Assembly (NCBI RefSeq): GCF_900110415.1
Contig: NZ_FODR01000001.1
Coordinates: 558,001 to 622,000, forward strand
DNA from: Mucilaginibacter sp. OK283
GTDB taxonomy: Bacteria; Bacteroidota; Bacteroidia; Sphingobacteriales; Sphingobacteriaceae
Length of the DNA stretch: 64,000 nt
Reading direction: 5' to 3'
Shown piece after piece: positions 24,660 through 32,786 of this stretch (position 1 is its first letter; every line of letters starts with the position of its first letter). The notes beneath the pieces were generated by a model. The model was not told where the DNA came from and searched no databases. It saw nothing but the letters and a program-made list of their open reading frames with translations. Both the position numbers and the translations under genes were made by a program.

Positions 24660-25442
24660 CTAAACTATTTTTAATTTAATAGTGGTAAGACTACCACTTA
24701 ATGGCTTGCTATAAATATTTATATCACCGTTTATAAGCTGTACCCGGCTCTCAAGGTTTTTAATACCAAAGCCCCTCTTAACTTCGGCAAGGTTAAAACC
24801 AATGCCGTTGTCTTTAAATTCCATCACCATAAAATTGCTTTCTTTGTTGATAGAAAGATGGATAACCGAAGCATCCGAGTGCTTAATGGCGTTTCCAAAA
24901 AGCTCTTGCGCTATGCGGTAAAGCGTAAGCTCAATCTCCTGCGGAAACCGCTGATCGGGCATGTTTTTGCTGAACTTTACTTTAATATGGGTAGTTTGCT
25001 CAACCTTGTTTGCCAATGCCTCAACAGCAACCAGTAGCCCATAATCGGTGAGTACCGGCGGTAAAACGTTGTGGATAATATTGCGTATCTCCTGGATGCA
25101 TTCGTCGGTAAGCCTGCGGGTATCGGCCAGGAGCGGCTGGGTGGCATCGGTGGTGCAGTTTTTATCCAGCCGGTGCAGGTTGAGTTTTATGGCAGATAAT
25201 ACCTGGCCCACGCTGTCGTGCAAATCTTCGGCCAGGCGTTTACGTTCGCTTTCCTGGGTTTCAAAAACGGCAGCCATCAGGTCGCTTTGGCGCGCGTCAT
25301 GCAAGGCCCGCAGTTCGACCTGGTTTTTGATCATTTTACGCTGGTAAATGATCACGAAAAAAAATAAGCAGGTGATTAATACAACCACCACTAATGTGCC
25401 GATAATTAATACCGGGATCAGGTTGTTTTCTGGGGCTGGCAA
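24660..25442 (-). CDS. HisKA_3-type sensor histidine kinase, membrane anchored
   Basis: A 260-residue kinase with one membrane helix (about 9-33), a short linker, the HisKA_3 dimerisation domain with phosphoacceptor H75 in AEDLHDSVGQVLSAI, and a HATPase_c domain (ELTLYRIAQELFGNAIKHSDA, then FKDNGIGFN and FGIKNLESRV). It has no periplasmic sensor of its own. The gene overlaps by 25 bases the upstream gene for a seven-helix membrane protein, so sensing may be delegated to that partner. The LuxR-type regulator follows. Confidence 0.92.
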   Translation of the reverse strand: MPAPENNLIPVLIIGTLVVVVLITCLFFFVIIYQRKMIKNQVELRALHDARQSDLMAAVFETQESERKRLAEDLHDSVGQVLSAIKLNLHRLDKNCTTDATQPLLADTRRLTDECIQEIRNIIHNVLPPVLTDYGLLVAVEALANKVEQTTHIKVKFSKNMPDQRFPQEIELTLYRIAQELFGNAIKHSDASVIHLSINKESNFMVMEFKDNGIGFNLAEVKRGFGIKNLESRVQLINGDINIYSKPLSGSLTTIKLKIV

Positions 25443-26053
25443 AATAATCCTACTGAATACAATATGTTAGCAATAATGTTAGTTAGACTGTTTATGATAT
25501 AGTAATTAGGTCGGTCATTTGCCGGTATTTGTGTAAGCAGCATAAACAGGAATATATTAACAGATGAATAAAACAGCACCCCCGCATTTATCCAAAACAG
25601 CCCTTGCTTTTCGATGGCGATATACTTTAATGGGTTTAATAATTTATAAAAATAAATTAGCGAAAAAACAATCAGCATTAAACTCAATGTAGTTATTGAA
25701 AGCGATGGATAAGCCAATAAATCCCGGACATCAAATAAAGCGACAGTCATTGCTAAAATACTTAAGATGATTGCAGTTTTTTTGAGTTTGGCCTCCGCAT
25801 AAATATTGTAATACAAGAGACCAAACAATATGATGCTAATCAGCACAAATCCATATAGAGCGGGCATGGTATTTCTTATTTTCCATTCATGGAATGATAG
25901 CCACAACCCAGCATCAACAAAAAAAGCAATCAGAAAATATAAAGATGCAATTTTCAACGTTTTATCCAATTGTCCATAGTAATATATGGCAACTAATACC
26001 GGCGCGACGCCTGATATCACTGAAATATCGACCAACAACGCATCTAAAGGCAT
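25418..26053 (-). CDS. Seven-helix integral membrane protein, probable sensor partner of the kinase
   Basis: A 211-residue protein made almost entirely of about seven membrane helices (for example VLVAIYYYGQL, ILFGLLYYNIYAE, LMLIVFSLIYFYKLL, VNIFLFMLL). I do not recognise a named family. There is no signal peptide and no enzymatic motif. Its 3' end overlaps the kinase gene by 25 bases and it follows the 168-residue CPGSxGCP protein by 15 bases, so it belongs to the same operon. The kinase has a single helix and no sensor domain, so this protein is a good candidate for the missing input module. That is inference from arrangement. Confidence 0.75.
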   Translation of the reverse strand: MPLDALLVDISVISGVAPVLVAIYYYGQLDKTLKIASLYFLIAFFVDAGLWLSFHEWKIRNTMPALYGFVLISIILFGLLYYNIYAEAKLKKTAIILSILAMTVALFDVRDLLAYPSLSITTLSLMLIVFSLIYFYKLLNPLKYIAIEKQGLFWINAGVLFYSSVNIFLFMLLTQIPANDRPNYYIINSLTNIIANILYSVGLFCQPQKTT

Positions 26054-26067
26054 ATTAAATAACTTTA

Positions 26068-26574
26068 TTATGATTTAGAAGATCCGCTGAGAACGCTGCT
26101 TTGAGGGCAGCCAGTGGAACCGGGACATGGTGCAGACATTTCGCCAACCAAATAAGTTGACGATGTTGATGCAAGCTTTAATGTTTTCAGTTGGGCATGG
26201 CCATTTGGTGTTGGTATTTTACCACTCATTTCATCTGGTAGCTGATCTTCTCCGTCTGCAGACACCCCTACAATTACAAAATGTTTCTGTCCTTTAATAT
26301 TAGCAAAGACGGATAAAATAAAATTGCTTACAGATATCCAGAATTTTTGCCATCCATTTGGGGTCTCATCATTGGCATAATAAATACGTATGCCCATGCA
26401 ACCGTCCTGCTGCAGGATATGGTTGAGGATTTTGTTACCGAAAAATTGAGATTCGATGTCGTCCGGATGTCTGTGCCTGTGATTTTTTGTCCACTGAGCA
26501 GCAAGCTCAAGGTCGATTGCGGCGCCTTCGTCGCCGGTAATTGGGTTAGTGTCTCTTGTTGGTTTGGTTTCCAT
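26068..26574 (-). CDS. Unnamed-family protein with C-terminal CPGSxGCP motif
   Basis: A 168-residue soluble protein without signal peptide. After a helical N-terminal half (AAIDLELAAQWTKNH and FFGNKILNHILQQ) comes GCMGIRIYYANDE, a beta segment HFVIVGVSADGEDQ and a C-terminal tail with APCPGSTGCPQSS (about residues 151-163). From memory, Bacteroidota genomes encode many small proteins with this order (GIRIY core, IVGVDxxG strand, Pro-Cys tail) and no assigned function. It is the first gene of the operon that continues with the seven-helix protein, kinase and regulator. The neighbouring divergent gene encodes a larger protein with the same tail motif, so the two may be related or interact. Confidence 0.7.
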   Translation of the reverse strand: METKPTRDTNPITGDEGAAIDLELAAQWTKNHRHRHPDDIESQFFGNKILNHILQQDGCMGIRIYYANDETPNGWQKFWISVSNFILSVFANIKGQKHFVIVGVSADGEDQLPDEMSGKIPTPNGHAQLKTLKLASTSSTYLVGEMSAPCPGSTGCPQSSVLSGSSKS

Positions 26575-26964
26575 GATTGATTTAGTATAGAGGGTTAGGA
26601 ATTAGTTTGGCTAAAACTAAGATTAATAAGTTGTTATTTCAACAGGGATACAAGTTTTGGCTGTTACTTCAGTGATTGAGGCTGTTTTGTAATTTGTTCA
26701 TTTACAGCAAATAACAAACTTTTTTGTTTTTTACACCGGGAGTATATTACGTATTTCTACGCAGCAAAAACTGTAGTTGTACGCAGGGCGATATTTGGGC
26801 ATATCATACAATTCAAATAACAGCCTGGGAGTTTGGTTTTAACAAATATTAGCAACTTTATTAAGGGGAAATATGGATGTTATAATAAATATATATTATA
26901 TTGCTTTTGTGTTAATATACGTCAATAAGTAATTAATCAAATTAAAAACCATAAACCAATTAAA
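26575..26964. other. Divergent regulatory region between the two CPGSxGCP genes
   Basis: This stretch of 390 bases contains no gene. It holds the 34-base operator-like element at 26750-26783 and an AT-rich leader before 26965. A segment AGCAACTTTATTAAGGGG (26851-26868) recurs as AGCAACGTTGATAAGGGC (28074-28091) upstream of the gene at 28219, with 14 of 18 identical bases. Confidence 0.6.
26750..26783. promoter_or_regulatory. Tandem dyad operator, CGTA-N4-TACG x2, site 1
   Basis: CGTATTTCTACG, a 10-base spacer, then TGTAGTTGTACG: two CGTA-N4-TACG half-sites 22 bases apart centre to centre, two helical turns. The first 28 bases are identical to those of site 2 (28001). It lies 182 bases before the start codon of the gene at 26965 and 176 bases before the divergent gene starting at 26574. 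A LuxR-type regulator dimer pair is a plausible binder; the one encoded at 23960-24616 is the nearest candidate. Confidence 0.7.
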
Positions 26965-27903
26965 ATGAAAACAGAAATGTTGAGTACAGTGCTTGACCCT
27001 ACCACTGTAGGTGAATTCATTACGGAAGACTATTATCGCGAACTTGCTCAGAACTTCAGAACTAAATTTCCATCAGAAGCTCGTTTTGTGAACTTGTCTA
27101 AATTGGCCGTTGAGACTGTTCTTAGTGACAGCAATGTATCGGGCATTAAATTCATGAATGGCCTTACTGATGTAAATGACCCATCATCAAGAATACTGGT
27201 GCTAATACCTGCCAATTACACCATGAACAACAGCCTACCAAATGCCATTATTAATAAGGATGGCTTTATCACCAATACAGGCGAGGTGATTTCATTAGAA
27301 AAAACCTGGCAAGTGCTTTTTAACCACGTGCTTAACTTTAAGAAGCTGGATGCGGGCACGCATTACACAAAAATTAACCGGGGATCGTTTTTTGGCCGTG
27401 TCCGGTTAATGGAGCTTCTAAATGCAACCGAATGCAGAAGTTTTATATATCATTTTGGGTATATAATTGAGGAGAATTTACCATATAAACCAATGATTCA
27501 ACCTGAAAATCAGATAACAATGTATCTGGAGGAGGCGTTGCCTTGTCCTGGTTCGCCGGGGTGTCCGAAGCCCGGTAGCCCAGACCCCTGCGCCCTTACC
27601 CGTATTGCAACCAACTTTGCCGGCAAACAAGCCGATAACCAGTTGAATGTACTCAGAGGTTTCAGGGATAAAATATTGCAGGAAAAATTCAACGGCGCCG
27701 AGATTGAAAAATATTATACAATTTCTGCATCCCTGCTTGAGGCCATTGATAAGGAGCAAAACAAAGCCGTTATATTTAAAGAAATTTATGACAAGTATAT
27801 TCAAACGTCAATTACTTCAATAAACAATAATGATGAGGCAACTGCTTACAGCCTTTTTCAGGAGGCAATGCAGCATTTAACAGATACCTATTTATACCAA
27901 TAA
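26965..27903 (+). CDS. Unidentified 312-residue protein with CPGSPGCP motif
   Basis: The first half (residues 1-200) has the same order of elements as the 168-residue divergent protein: a helical start (ITEDYYRELAQNFRTKFPSE), VSGIKFMNG, a beta strand RILVLIPANYT, and a Pro-Cys segment ALPCPGSPGCPKPGSPDPC (about 193-211). Unlike the smaller protein, it continues with a helical C-terminal domain of about 100 residues (QLNVLRGFRDKILQEKF and later). No signal peptide or membrane helix. No function can be assigned. The motif may bind a metal or form disulfides. It has its own upstream operator (26750-26783) and a strong terminator (27925-27955). Confidence 0.7.
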   Translation: MKTEMLSTVLDPTTVGEFITEDYYRELAQNFRTKFPSEARFVNLSKLAVETVLSDSNVSGIKFMNGLTDVNDPSSRILVLIPANYTMNNSLPNAIINKDGFITNTGEVISLEKTWQVLFNHVLNFKKLDAGTHYTKINRGSFFGRVRLMELLNATECRSFIYHFGYIIEENLPYKPMIQPENQITMYLEEALPCPGSPGCPKPGSPDPCALTRIATNFAGKQADNQLNVLRGFRDKILQEKFNGAEIEKYYTISASLLEAIDKEQNKAVIFKEIYDKYIQTSITSINNNDEATAYSLFQEAMQHLTDTYLYQ

Positions 27904-27924
27904 ATATTTGTTACAGATAAAGAG

Positions 27925-27955
27925 AGCGTCTTTTCCGTAGGAGAAGGCGCTTTTT
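27925..27955 (+). terminator. Rho-independent terminator
   Basis: AGCGTCTTTTCC pairs with GGAGAAGGCGCT (12 pairs including G-T) around GTA, followed by a T-run; it ends the gene finishing at 27903. Confidence 0.88.
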
Positions 27956-28000
27956 GCATTTGTTAAACTATCTGGTATTTAAATACTATGAATTCTGCCG

Positions 28001-28034
28001 CGTATTTCTACGCAGCAAAAACTGTAGTAGTACG
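28001..28034. promoter_or_regulatory. Tandem dyad operator, CGTA-N4-TACG x2, site 2
   Basis: CGTATTTCTACG, 10-base spacer, then TGTAGTAGTACG. Bases 28001-28028 are identical to 26750-26777. It ends 185 bases before the start codon at 28219, against 182 for site 1, so both position and sequence are conserved. Confidence 0.7.
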
Positions 28035-28218
28035 TTTTCAATCGCGTACAATCATAGGGCCTAAAACAGTAGTAGCAACGTTGATAAGGGCTTTTTTTAG
28101 TGAAACCTTTGACATAACAAAACAGCGGTTCAAACAGCAGGGCTGTAAAAAGTTATGGAGCATGCCGAAAATCCAATCAAAGAGTAGGCGGGAAGAAAAA
28201 ATCTAAAAACAAAAACCT

Positions 28219-30048
28219 ATGAGCTTTACTATTAAAGGCAACCTACGCGGTTTGCTATGTTCTGATTGCGAGCTGCCGGTATCGGGCAACTCGGTAAAGG
28301 TTTACAAAACCTTTGATAGGGCCAACGAAACCCGCCTGGCCGTGGCCGATGCCAAACAAACGTTTCACCAGGTTACCGATGCCGAACTGAAAGAAAAAGA
28401 AAAACTATTTATAGCCGAAGGCAAACTCCAGGATAACGGCGATTTTGTGATTGAGATAGGTGACAAAAGCGGCTACGATGGAGGCACGGTAGATGTTGAC
28501 TGGTATTGCGGTAATACCCCCATAAAGATAGGACCGGGGCCTAAAAAAGATCTTTTGCTGCAGTTTCATATTACTACCCTGCAACCGGCTTTCAAGCAAA
28601 ACGAAAGCGGACAGGTTGCCTCTTTTGAATACAGGATAGACCCTAAATGGTTTTGCCGCATCCTTACCCTGTTAGATATCTGGGTGGTTTGCGGAATAGT
28701 TACCGACTGCGAAACTAAAAAACCATTATCAGGTGTTAAAGTATTTGCCTACGATGTCGACCTGATCCAGGACGATACATTGGGTAATGCCTATACAGAT
28801 AGCAATGGCAAATTTACCATAGTATACCCAGGTGACAATTTCAGGCAAACGCTGCTTTCGCCATTTTTAAATGTAGAGTGGCCAGCCGGTCCGGATTATT
28901 ATTTCAGGGTGGAATCGTCATCAGGTGCCGTTTTATTACAGGAAGATCGTACCCGCGGCCGCCAAACCGACAGGCATAACGCGCATAATTGTTTCTGTGT
29001 AAAACTTTGCATAAAAGATGGCGGCATTTATACCAGCGATATGCCCTGGTTTACATCGGTAGGCAAGTTCAATATCACCTCAGATATTGATGCCACCGGC
29101 AAAACGCTTACTACAAAATCGGGCGTTGGAGGCGTAGGTTATGGTTTCTTTAACTCGGTAAACCTGGTTGGCTACGCAACCAAAAAAGTACCCACAGCAC
29201 CAGCAAGTGCGTTACATTACCGCTTTTTATACTCGCTGGATAATGTGAATTACAGCCCCGTTACCAGCGCCCAGATGGACCCAACGCAACTTAAGGTTGC
29301 CACCCGCCAAATTACCTGGAACGGAGGCCCTGCGTTTCAAAATGTGGTTATTGATTTGGGGCAACCAGCTTCGGTTGCGGATAGTATCCCGGCAGATAAT
29401 TTCCCCAGCCCTATTGCCGATCATGTACTTCACCCCGATGCCAATGGCTGGATAAGGGTTGATCAGCCTGCACTTGACAATGGTTTTTACGGTCCGCTGG
29501 TTTTACTAAATACCAATACCATTATTGGCGGCGGCGATGCCAGCGCCGGTTTAATCCCCGGCAGCGCGGTTAGCGCGGCCAATCAAAAAAACGGCACCAT
29601 GCTATATCTTAAGTTTCAAACAACCGACGATCCGGCCAACCCCGCATCTACCAATTTAAAAACACAATCTATCATCGGTAAAATATACGTAAACAACTGG
29701 AACGAGGTAAGCCTGCTTAAACTGGAAGAACTGTTTGCCGGTGGCGGCAGCGGTTGTACACCGGTACAATCACAAGCCCATGTTGATTATACAGTTGACC
29801 ATGAACTGATAGGCAGCTGGAACATCGGCATATGGTCGAACGCTATAGGTAGCGTATCGGGCTTACCATCGGGCAATGTGCCAAGGGGAGATGCCGCGGT
29901 GTACAACCTTGCAACAGCGGCCTTGTCGCCGGCATTTAGTACATGGCCGTCATGTGCTTACAGCTTAAGCTTAAACACCGTGCGTAAGTTAACCACAGGC
30001 GACTGGAACGATTATGTAAAAACAAACCAGGTTATTTTTTGCAAGTAA
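28219..30048 (+). CDS. Large cysteine-rich protein with carboxypeptidase-regulatory/transthyretin-like domain, function unknown
   Basis: A 609-residue protein without signal peptide or membrane helix. The N-terminal part begins FTIKGNLRGLLCSDCELPVSG (CxxC). A central segment WFCRILTLLDIWVVC leads into a carboxypeptidase-regulatory-like beta sandwich (GIVTDCETKKPLSGVKVFAY, then AYTDSNGKFTIVYPG). A CFCVKLC cluster follows near residue 260. The C-terminal 350 residues look beta-rich with no family I can name. From memory, similar proteins with the same FxIxGxLCGxLCxxC opening occur widely in environmental Bacteroidota without assigned function. The shared operator with the 26965 gene suggests co-regulation with the CPGSxGCP proteins and the two-component system. 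Confidence 0.7.
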   Translation: MSFTIKGNLRGLLCSDCELPVSGNSVKVYKTFDRANETRLAVADAKQTFHQVTDAELKEKEKLFIAEGKLQDNGDFVIEIGDKSGYDGGTVDVDWYCGNTPIKIGPGPKKDLLLQFHITTLQPAFKQNESGQVASFEYRIDPKWFCRILTLLDIWVVCGIVTDCETKKPLSGVKVFAYDVDLIQDDTLGNAYTDSNGKFTIVYPGDNFRQTLLSPFLNVEWPAGPDYYFRVESSSGAVLLQEDRTRGRQTDRHNAHNCFCVKLCIKDGGIYTSDMPWFTSVGKFNITSDIDATGKTLTTKSGVGGVGYGFFNSVNLVGYATKKVPTAPASALHYRFLYSLDNVNYSPVTSAQMDPTQLKVATRQITWNGGPAFQNVVIDLGQPASVADSIPADNFPSPIADHVLHPDANGWIRVDQPALDNGFYGPLVLLNTNTIIGGGDASAGLIPGSAVSAANQKNGTMLYLKFQTTDDPANPASTNLKTQSIIGKIYVNNWNEVSLLKLEELFAGGGSGCTPVQSQAHVDYTVDHELIGSWNIGIWSNAIGSVSGLPSGNVPRGDAAVYNLATAALSPAFSTWPSCAYSLSLNTVRKLTTGDWNDYVKTNQVIFCK

Positions 30049-30068
30049 TTAAATCTATCTATACATAA

Positions 30069-30097
30069 GGGTATCGCTTAACCGGGATACCCTTTTT
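30069..30097 (+). terminator. Rho-independent terminator
   Basis: GGGTATC (30069-30075) pairs with GATACCC (30086-30092), followed by TTTTT; it ends the 609-residue protein gene. The reverse strand has few T, so it is probably one-directional. Confidence 0.85.
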
Positions 30098-30100
30098 GTA

Positions 30101-30658
30101 TTAAAACAATCGTAGTATATAGGAAAACTCATATACCAGGAACACAATTACCAGCACGGAGTGAAATACCTTATTATCCACCTTCATGGCAACCATACAT
30201 AACACAAAATGACTAATGTTACGAATGGGGTATTCCAACGTATAGTGGCTGTAATAAGCCTGCCCTTTTATAAAAGTATCCACCATGTCTAACAGGTAAC
30301 TTGCCCCTAATATGCCGAATATCCATTTGCGGCGCGAATAAAAGTAATCTTTGTAATCCTTATAATCGTTCAGGTCTTCGGGGTATAGCAGGGCGCATAC
30401 GCTGTAATAAATTACGATGTAAAATATCACGAAAAAATACTCCAGGAACAGCCAGTGTTTAATATCGTGCAAGTTAAACTCCCACCACCAAAAATGCAGC
30501 AGCAACAGGAACATGTAAAAGGCCCAAAGGTTGTGCACCCAATAAGGTTTATTGCGCCCCGGATGCTGAATTTGTTTAGCAGCCCCTTTGAGTAAATGGG
30601 TAATGCTAAGGCCCAGTATAATACCAATAACAGATTTGATGTGGCTGAAAAAATCCAT
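30101..30658 (-). CDS. Integral membrane protein, function unknown
   Basis: A 185-residue protein with about five membrane helices (SVIGIILGLSITHLLKG, NLWAFYMFLLLLHFWWW, YFFVIFYIVIYYSVCALLY, WIFGILGASYLLD, VLVIVFLVYEFSYIL). The GLSITHLLKG and FWWWEF motifs recur in small uncharacterised membrane proteins of several phyla, which I recall but cannot name. It stands alone, convergent with the gene to its left and divergent from the DUF4261 gene. No catalytic motif is visible. Confidence 0.65.
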   Translation of the reverse strand: MDFFSHIKSVIGIILGLSITHLLKGAAKQIQHPGRNKPYWVHNLWAFYMFLLLLHFWWWEFNLHDIKHWLFLEYFFVIFYIVIYYSVCALLYPEDLNDYKDYKDYFYSRRKWIFGILGASYLLDMVDTFIKGQAYYSHYTLEYPIRNISHFVLCMVAMKVDNKVFHSVLVIVFLVYEFSYILRLF

Positions 30659-30770
30659 AGATAGTAACGTGGATGGTAATAGTTAAATGTAGATATTTGA
30701 TAATTAGCTTTTGGAAATCTTTTTCAATATGTTGTAAATTACATTCCAGTTATCACTAAACAAAGACCTT

Positions 30771-31631
30771 ATGGGAATCTTCAACAGATTTAAAAAGAAA
30801 TCTAAAATATCTAATAATCCTGAACCAGAGCGTCTGGAAAACTATCCTGAAATGCTCACTACCAGACTTTTATTTATAGATAAGCCTACTATAAATGCCG
30901 AAAAGATCCTGAACGAACTAAAAAAATACGTTAACAATATTACGCATTCAGAAATGGAGAGTGCTTTAATGTTCGCGTTTCCGGATTTTAAGGTTGAGCT
31001 GGCAGATGTTACGGGCCCGGCGCAATGCATTGTCTTTGTACCTGAAGATAAGCAAGCTAATCTCGAAATTCCTGATGAGGCCTTCCAGCAAAATTGGCAT
31101 TGGACCGAAGCGGAGATTGCGACGAAAAATTGCCGTTTTGAGTTGCTTGTTACTGATATTTTGACCCGAACACTGGAATGCAAACAACGACTAACCCTGT
31201 ATATAAACTTTTTGATCGCCGTTATAAAAGCAACCAAGCCAAATGTTGTATATGCTGTTCATGGCCAAAAACTGATCGACCCTGAAAAGCTCATCAACGG
31301 CTGGGATAGTCCGGATCGACAAATACTTCACGCACTTTTTAATGTGAGGCTTTTCAATATTACAGGCAGTGACAAACCAGACCTATTGATGGATACTATT
31401 GGTCTAAACGCTATTGGTTTGCCAGATTTTCAGATTCGTTTTTCTGCATTTGAAGCTAATGAAATTGCAAACTTATTGTGGAATTATGCCTATTACATTT
31501 ACGATAAAGGTGATATAATAGAAAATGGAAACACACTTGAGGGAACAGTTGGCGGCAGCAAATGGAAATGTGATCGGATTATACCGGGATTGCAACCAGA
31601 ACGGGTAGTTATAAACGTTCAGCCGGATTAA
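30771..31631 (+). CDS. DUF4261 domain protein
   Basis: A 286-residue cytoplasmic protein. After a basic N-terminal stretch, residues 25-285 resemble DUF4261 proteins: ITHSEMESALMFAFPDF, a WTEAEIATKNCRFELLVTD segment, RLTLYINFLIAVIKATKP, and a C-terminal FEANEIANLLWNYAYYIYD followed by GDIIENGNTLEG. The function of the family is unknown; members are often found with suppressor-of-fused or immunity-like proteins, but no toxin is nearby here. It is monocistronic, convergent with metF. Confidence 0.75.
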   Translation: MGIFNRFKKKSKISNNPEPERLENYPEMLTTRLLFIDKPTINAEKILNELKKYVNNITHSEMESALMFAFPDFKVELADVTGPAQCIVFVPEDKQANLEIPDEAFQQNWHWTEAEIATKNCRFELLVTDILTRTLECKQRLTLYINFLIAVIKATKPNVVYAVHGQKLIDPEKLINGWDSPDRQILHALFNVRLFNITGSDKPDLLMDTIGLNAIGLPDFQIRFSAFEANEIANLLWNYAYYIYDKGDIIENGNTLEGTVGGSKWKCDRIIPGLQPERVVINVQPD

Positions 31632-31640
31632 ACAATGAAA

Positions 31641-31675
31641 ATAAAAAGCGATGACCATATTTAAGAACCATCGCT
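31641..31675 (-). terminator. Rho-independent terminator of metF
   Basis: On the minus strand AGCGATG (31675-31669) pairs with CATCGCT (31653-31647) and is followed by a T-rich run (complement of the A-run 31643-31647). It lies 26 bases past the metF stop. Confidence 0.75.
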
Positions 31676-31700
31676 TCAGAAAGAATATTGTCCAATTCCC

Positions 31701-32657
31701 CTAAAAAATCGCCTCCGCTATCCTCTTAGTCGGGCCTGCGTTGCTCATGGTGTAAAAATGCAGCACAGGCACACCAAAAGCCATTAACTCACGGCATTGG
31801 TTTATCATCCATTCCACACCGATATCCCGCACATCTTTTTCTGATTTGCAGCCGTTAACCGCGTCGCATAAATCTTCGGGCATATCAATATGGAAGGTTT
31901 TTGCTAAACCGATTAACTGTTTTGAATTGGTAACAGGTTTTAAGCCCGGTATAATAGGAACATTGATTCCATTGGCCCGGCAATTATTTACAAAATCAAA
32001 ATATTTCTGATTGTCAAAAAACATTTGTGTAACAATGAAATTCGCGCCCATATCTACCTTTTGTTTCAGGTATTTAAAGTCGGTTTTAAGGTTTGGTGCT
32101 TCAAAATGCTTTTCGGGATAGCCGGCAATGCCGATACAGAAATCAGTTTTCAGGCTATCGTCGTTATGCTCATGCAGGTAAATGCCGTTGTTCATATTTA
32201 CCACTTGTTGCAGTAAATCGGTAGCATAGTTATGCCCGTTAGGCGTTGGCACAAATGAAGCATCACCTCTGCGTGCGTCGCCCCGCAAAACCAACACATT
32301 CTCGATGCCCAAAAATTGCAGATCAACCAAGCCATTCTCCGTTTCATCCTTAGTAAAGCCACCACACAACAAATGCGGAACGGTATCTACCTTATATTTA
32401 TTCATAATGGCCGCACAGATAGCGATGGTACCCGGGCGTTTGCGATAGCTCAACTTCTCCAGCAGTCCATTATCATGCTGCTTGTAAATAAAATCCTCGC
32501 GCAGCGAAGTAACATCAATAAACGGCGGCTTAAACTCCATCAGCGGGTCAATAGCATCGTAAATACCTTGAATGCTCTGCCCTTTTAAAGGAGGAATAAG
32601 TTCAAAAGAAAAAAGTGTTTTGCCTTTTGCATTAGCAATATGTTCCGTTATTTTCAT
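31701..32657 (-). CDS. metF: MetF, 5,10-methylenetetrahydrofolate reductase
   Basis: A 318-residue FAD-dependent TIM-barrel enzyme that reduces 5,10-methylene-THF to 5-methyl-THF, the methyl donor used by MetH. Family marks are LFSFELIPPLKG, FIDVTSLRED, NVLVLRGDARRGD, GIAGYPEKHFEAP, NFIVTQMFFDN and PIIPGLKPVTN. The longest frame begins at 32726 inside a palindromic repeat; the ATG at 32657 matches known MetF starts and is preferred. It lies downstream of metH on the same strand with a 29-base-arm inverted repeat between them, so it is probably co-transcribed under the SAM riboswitch. Confidence 0.95.
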   Translation of the reverse strand: MKITEHIANAKGKTLFSFELIPPLKGQSIQGIYDAIDPLMEFKPPFIDVTSLREDFIYKQHDNGLLEKLSYRKRPGTIAICAAIMNKYKVDTVPHLLCGGFTKDETENGLVDLQFLGIENVLVLRGDARRGDASFVPTPNGHNYATDLLQQVVNMNNGIYLHEHNDDSLKTDFCIGIAGYPEKHFEAPNLKTDFKYLKQKVDMGANFIVTQMFFDNQKYFDFVNNCRANGINVPIIPGLKPVTNSKQLIGLAKTFHIDMPEDLCDAVNGCKSEKDVRDIGVEWMINQCRELMAFGVPVLHFYTMSNAGPTKRIAEAIF

Positions 32658-32688
32658 TGTTTGTTCTGGTACGAGTTTCTTATTATAT

Positions 32689-32772
32689 CCGTCATTGCGA
32701 GGTACGAAGCAATCCCCGATTTGCAAATCCGCCCTGTATAGTTGGGGATTGCTTCGTACCTCGCAATGACGG
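32689..32772. repeat. Perfect 29-bp inverted repeat between metH and metF
   Basis: The arm at 32689-32717 (beginning CCGTCATTGCGAGG, ending CAATCCCC) is the exact complement of 32744-32772. The arms flank a 26-base loop. The outer GTCATTGCGAGG.ACGAAGCAATC pattern is, from memory, a dispersed intergenic repeat in Sphingobacteriaceae. As RNA within the metH-metF transcript it would form a very stable hairpin. Confidence 0.9.
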
Positions 32773-32786
32773 TTTGTTTGTTACTA

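Larger units (their letters stand above)
27904..28218. other. Intergenic region with terminator and operator
   Basis: These 315 bases contain the terminator of the preceding gene, the second operator copy at 28001-28034 and a leader of 184 bases before 28219. An ATG frame from 27988 (72 codons) overlaps the operator and has no protein-like features, so it is not called a gene. Confidence 0.6.

Noticed and set aside
27988..28206. 72-codon ORF before the 609-residue protein gene
   Set aside because: It spans the operator copy at 28001-28034 and has no protein-like features.
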